A DNA stretch of 64,000 nucleotides from Chryseobacterium echinoideorum (GTDB lineage Bacteria > Bacteroidota > Bacteroidia > Flavobacteriales > Weeksellaceae): contig NZ_VKNW01000008.1 in the NCBI RefSeq assembly GCF_007474535.1, positions 172,665 to 236,664 of the forward strand, in the 5' to 3' direction. The translations under genes were made by a program, and so were the position numbers. Shown in pieces: positions 60,561 to 64,000 of the stretch; position 1 is the first letter of the stretch, and every line of letters starts with the position of its first letter. Below the pieces are notes generated by a model. It searched no databases. It saw nothing but the letters and a program-made list of their open reading frames with translations, and was not told where the DNA came from.

Positions 60561-62891
60561 ATGGATTATCTGAATGGACTGAATGAATCACAATATGAAG
60601 CTGTTACAACGCTGGAAGGACCTTTGATGGTACTTGCAGGAGCTGGTTCCGGGAAAACGCGTGTTCTTACCATGCGGATTGCTCATTTGATCACTAATGG
60701 AGTAGACCCCTTCAATATTTTGGCACTTACCTTTACCAATAAGGCAGCGAAAGAAATGAAAGAACGTATTGCAAAAGTTGTAGGACAAAGCAATGCGAGA
60801 AGCCTTTGGATGGGAACATTTCACTCAGTTTTTGCAAGAATTCTCAGAAGTGAAGCTCATTACCTGGGGTATCCTTCCAATTTTACCATTTACGATCAAC
60901 AGGATGCGCTGAATGTGATTAAAAAAGTAGTTAAAGACCTGAATATTGATGCAGATTTGTACAAGCCGAAGAAAGTTCAGGCAAGGATTTCAACTTACAA
61001 AAACAATCTTATTACCGTAAAAGCTTATTACAATAACCCGGAATTACTGGAAGCTGACGAAAAAGCCAACATGAAATTCCTTGGTAAAATTTATGAAAAA
61101 TATGTAGAGGCCTGCTTCAGAAACGGCTCAATGGATTTTGACGATTTATTGTTAAAAACCAATGAATTGCTGACTAGATTTCCTGAAGTTTTAGCAAAAT
61201 ATCAGGACAGATTCAGATACATTCTGGTGGATGAGTATCAGGATACCAATCATTCTCAGTACTTAATTGTAAAAGCTTTAGCCTCAAAATTTGAAAATAT
61301 CTGTGTTGTAGGAGATGATGCTCAGTCTATTTATTCTTTCCGAGGAGCGAATATTTATAATATTTTAAATTTCAAAAAAGATTATCCCGATGCAGTAACT
61401 GTTTCATTAGAACAGAATTACCGTTCTACCCAGAATATTGTGAATGCTGCCAATGTAGTGATTGCCAAAAACCTTCAGCAGTTTAAGAAAAATGTTTTCA
61501 GTGAAAACGAAGAAGGGGAAAAAATAAAAGTGTATCGCTCCCTTTCTGACGCTGATGAAGCCAATTTTGTTGCCGGAAATATCTGGGAAATTCATAATCG
61601 GGATCAAAGGAAATTTGGTGAATTTGCAATCTTATACCGTACCAATTCTCAAACGAGAGCGTTTGAAGATGCTTTAAGAAGAAAAAATATTCCTTACAAA
61701 GTATATGGTGGTCTTTCTTTTTATCAAAGAAAAGAAGTGAAAGATTTAATCGCTTATCTGCGACTTTTAGTCAATGAAAATGATTCTGAAGCTTTGATGA
61801 GGATCATCAATTACCCTGCAAGAGGAATTGGCGAAACTACTCAAAATAAATTAATTGTTTTTGCAGATTCTCAGAATGTTTCAGTATCAAAAGTTTTAGG
61901 TAATCTGCCCATTTATGCTCCGCATATGGGTTTTAACAACGGAGTCATTACCAAGCTGAATGATTTCTGGTCGATGATCAAAGCTTTTCAGGTTTTGCTT
62001 AAAACAGAAACAGCGTACAATGTTGCCATGGAAGTGGCGAAAAGGAGTGGCTTGATTAAATTTCTAAAAGACGATCAAACCCCTGAAGGAATATCAAGAG
62101 TAGAAAACGTACAGGAATTGATGAACTCTATGCAGGGTTTTATTGAGGAGCAAATGCAGCTGGAAGACGGTGATCCGAGTTTACCCAATTTTCTGGAAAA
62201 CATTGCGCTTTCCGCAGATACACAAAAGAAAGATGATGCGGATGATGCTGTTTCTCTGATGACGATTCACCTTTCAAAAGGTCTGGAATTTCCGGTTGTG
62301 CATCTGGTAGGTTTAGAAGAAAATCTTTTTCCAAGCTTTATGAGTTCTGCAACAAGAGAGGATCTTGAGGAAGAAAGGAGATTGTTTTATGTAGCTTTAA
62401 CCAGAGCCGAAAAACAGGCGTTTTTCTCCTATGCTGTGTCAAGATTCCAATGGGGGAAGATTACCGATGCAGAACCATCAAGATTTTTGAGTGAAGTGGA
62501 TGAGGAATATATCGAATTTTTAAATCCGGCGATGCAGGGCAGATTTATCAATAATTCCGGTGTTACTTCCAATATTTTTGATGAGCATCCTTCGGAAATC
62601 CGCAGCTTCAAAAAAGTTGAGAAAAAAACCATTACTAAAGCGGATAAAGACAAACCTATCGCTGAGCCAAGAAAACTTAAGCCTGTAAGTACAGCTAAAA
62701 TTATCAATCCGAGTGGTGCTTCTTCTCAGGATATTGAGGTAGGAGACAAGGTGAGACATGATCGTTTTGGCGTTGGTGAAGTTGCTTTTTTAGATGGAAC
62801 AGATCCACAGAACATTAAAGCGAAGGTAATTTTCCTTCATGAGGGTGAAAAAAATCTTATTCTGAAATACGCAAAACTAACGAAGATTTAA
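60561..62891 (+). CDS. ATP-dependent DNA helicase, PcrA/UvrD-like
   Basis: The 776-aa SF1A helicase unwinds DNA 3'-to-5' in nucleotide excision and mismatch repair and in clearing replication conflicts. Motifs: Q motif LNESQYEAV, Walker A GAGSGKTRVL, Ia TFTNKAAKEMKER, II LVDEYQDTN, III GDDAQSIYSFRGA, IV EQNYRST, V MTIHLSKGLEFPVV, and VI ERRLFYVALTRAEK. After a low-complexity linker the C-terminus has the PcrA/UvrD Tudor-like domain (EVGDKVRHDRFGVGEV), which binds RNA polymerase in PcrA. This domain makes UvrD/PcrA a better call than Rep. Confidence 0.95.
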   Translation: MDYLNGLNESQYEAVTTLEGPLMVLAGAGSGKTRVLTMRIAHLITNGVDPFNILALTFTNKAAKEMKERIAKVVGQSNARSLWMGTFHSVFARILRSEAHYLGYPSNFTIYDQQDALNVIKKVVKDLNIDADLYKPKKVQARISTYKNNLITVKAYYNNPELLEADEKANMKFLGKIYEKYVEACFRNGSMDFDDLLLKTNELLTRFPEVLAKYQDRFRYILVDEYQDTNHSQYLIVKALASKFENICVVGDDAQSIYSFRGANIYNILNFKKDYPDAVTVSLEQNYRSTQNIVNAANVVIAKNLQQFKKNVFSENEEGEKIKVYRSLSDADEANFVAGNIWEIHNRDQRKFGEFAILYRTNSQTRAFEDALRRKNIPYKVYGGLSFYQRKEVKDLIAYLRLLVNENDSEALMRIINYPARGIGETTQNKLIVFADSQNVSVSKVLGNLPIYAPHMGFNNGVITKLNDFWSMIKAFQVLLKTETAYNVAMEVAKRSGLIKFLKDDQTPEGISRVENVQELMNSMQGFIEEQMQLEDGDPSLPNFLENIALSADTQKKDDADDAVSLMTIHLSKGLEFPVVHLVGLEENLFPSFMSSATREDLEEERRLFYVALTRAEKQAFFSYAVSRFQWGKITDAEPSRFLSEVDEEYIEFLNPAMQGRFINNSGVTSNIFDEHPSEIRSFKKVEKKTITKADKDKPIAEPRKLKPVSTAKIINPSGASSQDIEVGDKVRHDRFGVGEVAFLDGTDPQNIKAKVIFLHEGEKNLILKYAKLTKI

Positions 62892-62980
62892 AAAATCAAT
62901 CTATTTTTTTTAAAATAATTGGTACAGAAATCTGTACAGTGTATCTATTGGCTTAAAACTAAGCATGAATATCAAATTTA

Positions 62981-62988
62981 TATCTTTG
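62981..62988 (+). promoter_or_regulatory. -7 box deciding the start of the esterase gene
   Basis: TATCTTTG is an exact -7 match and lies between the frame's first ATG (62965) and the ATG at 63007. Transcription from it would exclude the upstream ATG, supporting 63007 as the true start. Confidence 0.5.
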
Positions 62989-63006
62989 AACTCCAAAATA
63001 TTTAAA

Positions 63007-63828
63007 ATGAAAAAACTTTTTTTTATTCTTTTTTTTAATTTCATTTCATTTCAAATCTTTGCGCAGGATTATAAGACTGTCAACAATATTCATTATTATG
63101 ACGAAAAAGCAAATAAGTCTGATACCTACATCAATGAAAGGTGTGTTTTGGATATTTATATTCCACAGAATATCAAAGATTTTCCAACAGTAATATGGTT
63201 TCACGGCGGAGGAATCACTGGAGGTGAAAAGTTTATTCCTGAAGAGCTGAAAAATCAGGGGATTGCTGTCATCGCTGTAAATTACAGATTGTCGCCAAAA
63301 GTAAAAGCCCCTAAATACGTTGAAGATGCAGCAGCTGCAACGAACTGGGTTTTTAATAATATTAAAAAATACGGAGGCAGTGATGAGAAGATTTTCATTA
63401 CAGGTCACTCTGCAGGAGGTTATCTTGCAGCAATGGTAGGTTTAGATAAATCTTATTTGAATAAATATCATATTGATGCCAATAAATTAGCCGGAATTAT
63501 ACCTTTTAGCGGACAGATGATTTCGCATTTTACCACCAGAAAAGAAAAAGGAATTGGCGAACTTGATGCAAGAATAGACGAAATGGCTCCTCTGTATTTT
63601 ATACGTGCAGATGCGCCTCCTTTACTTCTGATTACCGGAGACAGAGAGAAAGAACTAATGGGAAGATACGAGGAAAATGCCTATATGTGGAGAATGATGA
63701 AACTGAAAGGTCATAAAGAAACTACTTTATACGAATTGCAGGGCTTCGATCACGGTGCAATGGCACATCCTGCTTTTCCTTTGCTTCTGAACGAAATTAA
63801 AAGAGTGGAAAAACTGAAAGATAAGTAA
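63007..63828 (+). CDS. Secreted alpha/beta hydrolase (BD-FAE/HSL-like esterase)
   Basis: The 273-aa protein has a signal peptide (KKLFFILFFNFISFQIFAQ), so it acts in the periplasm or beyond. The oxyanion hole is WFHGGGITGGEKF, the nucleophile elbow GHSAGGYLAAM, the acid likely Asp in LLITGDREKELM, and the His in GFDHGAMAHP. The HGGG motif places it in the hormone-sensitive-lipase/carboxylesterase group close to bifunctional feruloyl/acetylxylan esterases (BD-FAE). Its natural ester is unknown. The start at 63007 is preferred over 62965 because of the promoter box and the signal peptide. Confidence 0.88.
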   Translation: MKKLFFILFFNFISFQIFAQDYKTVNNIHYYDEKANKSDTYINERCVLDIYIPQNIKDFPTVIWFHGGGITGGEKFIPEELKNQGIAVIAVNYRLSPKVKAPKYVEDAAAATNWVFNNIKKYGGSDEKIFITGHSAGGYLAAMVGLDKSYLNKYHIDANKLAGIIPFSGQMISHFTTRKEKGIGELDARIDEMAPLYFIRADAPPLLLITGDREKELMGRYEENAYMWRMMKLKGHKETTLYELQGFDHGAMAHPAFPLLLNEIKRVEKLKDK

Positions 63829-63955
63829 AGGCAAAAAATATTTTTAGATTTTATAATCTTTCTCAAATCTTTGTAAATTTCATCTTTAGAATATTCTCCA
63901 AAATAATTACTATAACCTGAGTTCGGTTTAAGCAAAGTTTAAAAATAGTTGACCG

Positions 63956-64000
63956 TCATTTACCTTTTTCAAGTTGAGTGACGGTTTCTTTGGAAAGAAA
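63956..64000 (-). CDS. Partial ORF at the right edge resembling a lanthipeptide leader (tentative)
   Basis: On the minus strand the last 15 codons of an ORF read FLSKETVTQLEKGK and stop. The xLSKETxxxL pattern resembles the N-terminal leader of Bacteroidota class I lanthipeptide precursors (K-L-S-L-x-KETI-x-x-L). However, that leader normally continues into a Gly-Gly and a Cys/Ser/Thr core, whereas this frame ends directly. The rest of the gene is outside the window. It may be a truncated precursor, a frameshifted remnant or chance. Low confidence. Confidence 0.2.
   Translation of the reverse strand, partial: FLSKETVTQLEKGK

Noticed and set aside
62965..63006. ATG at 62965 as start of the esterase
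   Set aside because: A -7 box at 62981-62988 and the signal peptide begin downstream, favouring 63007.
63750..63935. 61-codon minus-strand ORF opposite the esterase 3' end
   Set aside because: It starts with TTG, overlaps a strong gene antisense and has no recognisable domain; kept only as a remark in the edge finding.

Overview
The window looks like chromosome of a Bacteroidota/Flavobacteriia bacterium close to Chryseobacterium. Support comes from AT-rich coding sequence, flavobacterial promoters of the form TTG/TTTG-N18-20-TAnnTTTG, type IX secretion genes (porV, porU), the gliding lipoprotein gldJ, a T9SS C-terminal sorting domain, a split transketolase and mevalonate-pathway mvaD. Most genes are housekeeping. 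I see no prophage, insertion sequence, rRNA or CRISPR array. No gene-free stretch exceeds 300 bases; the longest (48646-48930) holds a degenerate intergenic repeat.

Layout. 1-3.7 kb: the end of a YbdG-type mechanosensitive channel, a polytopic protein with four intramembrane histidines, pdxJ, an overlapping DUF6922/AbiEii toxin-antitoxin-like pair and an alpha/beta hydrolase. 3.77-8.2 kb: the most notable locus, a complete microviridin-type graspetide (omega-ester peptide) cluster. It has its own promoter, a 65-aa precursor with PFFASFLE leader, Gly-Gly site and TMKYPSDGDE core, a terminator hairpin, an MdnB-like then an MdnC-like ATP-grasp ligase, and a C39 peptidase-ABC exporter. 8.2-13.1 kb: a tightly spaced same-strand run with an SDR enzyme, a long-chain acyl-CoA ligase, a cysteine-pair unknown, mvaD and a small membrane protein.

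13.3-25.2 kb: EEP nuclease, NTF2-like and VOC proteins, TauE/SafE plus DUF1634, an outer-membrane protein, DUF1543, purK and purE (separated by two opposite-strand genes), a BspA-like repeat protein exported by T9SS, YiaA and ahcY. 25.3-37.7 kb: a phosphopantetheinyl transferase, a FUSC-family transporter, porV-porU divergent from gldJ-murF, and tag. 37.8-48.6 kb: tRNA-Cys, RDD and DUF4403 proteins, folB, nadA, gmk, yicC divergent from miaA, split transketolase, a GIY-YIG/DUF4357 protein and a sodium:solute symporter. 48.9-64 kb: GNAT, OsmC, pepD, a lipoprotein, a LURP-one-like protein, recR, a GT2, secG, an M16 peptidase pair, a PAS histidine kinase with a lone receiver, a PcrA/UvrD helicase and a secreted esterase.

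How genes work together. The graspetide genes form a self-contained make-modify-export unit. PorU/PorV and the BspA-like protein belong to the same T9SS export route, and GldJ to the linked gliding machinery. Several minus-strand genes end in strong hairpins, and two of these hairpins are separated from the stop codon by a GCTAATT heptamer array (2 and 12 copies). Four genes have a TAnnTTTG box only 4-5 nt before the ATG, suggesting leaderless transcripts.
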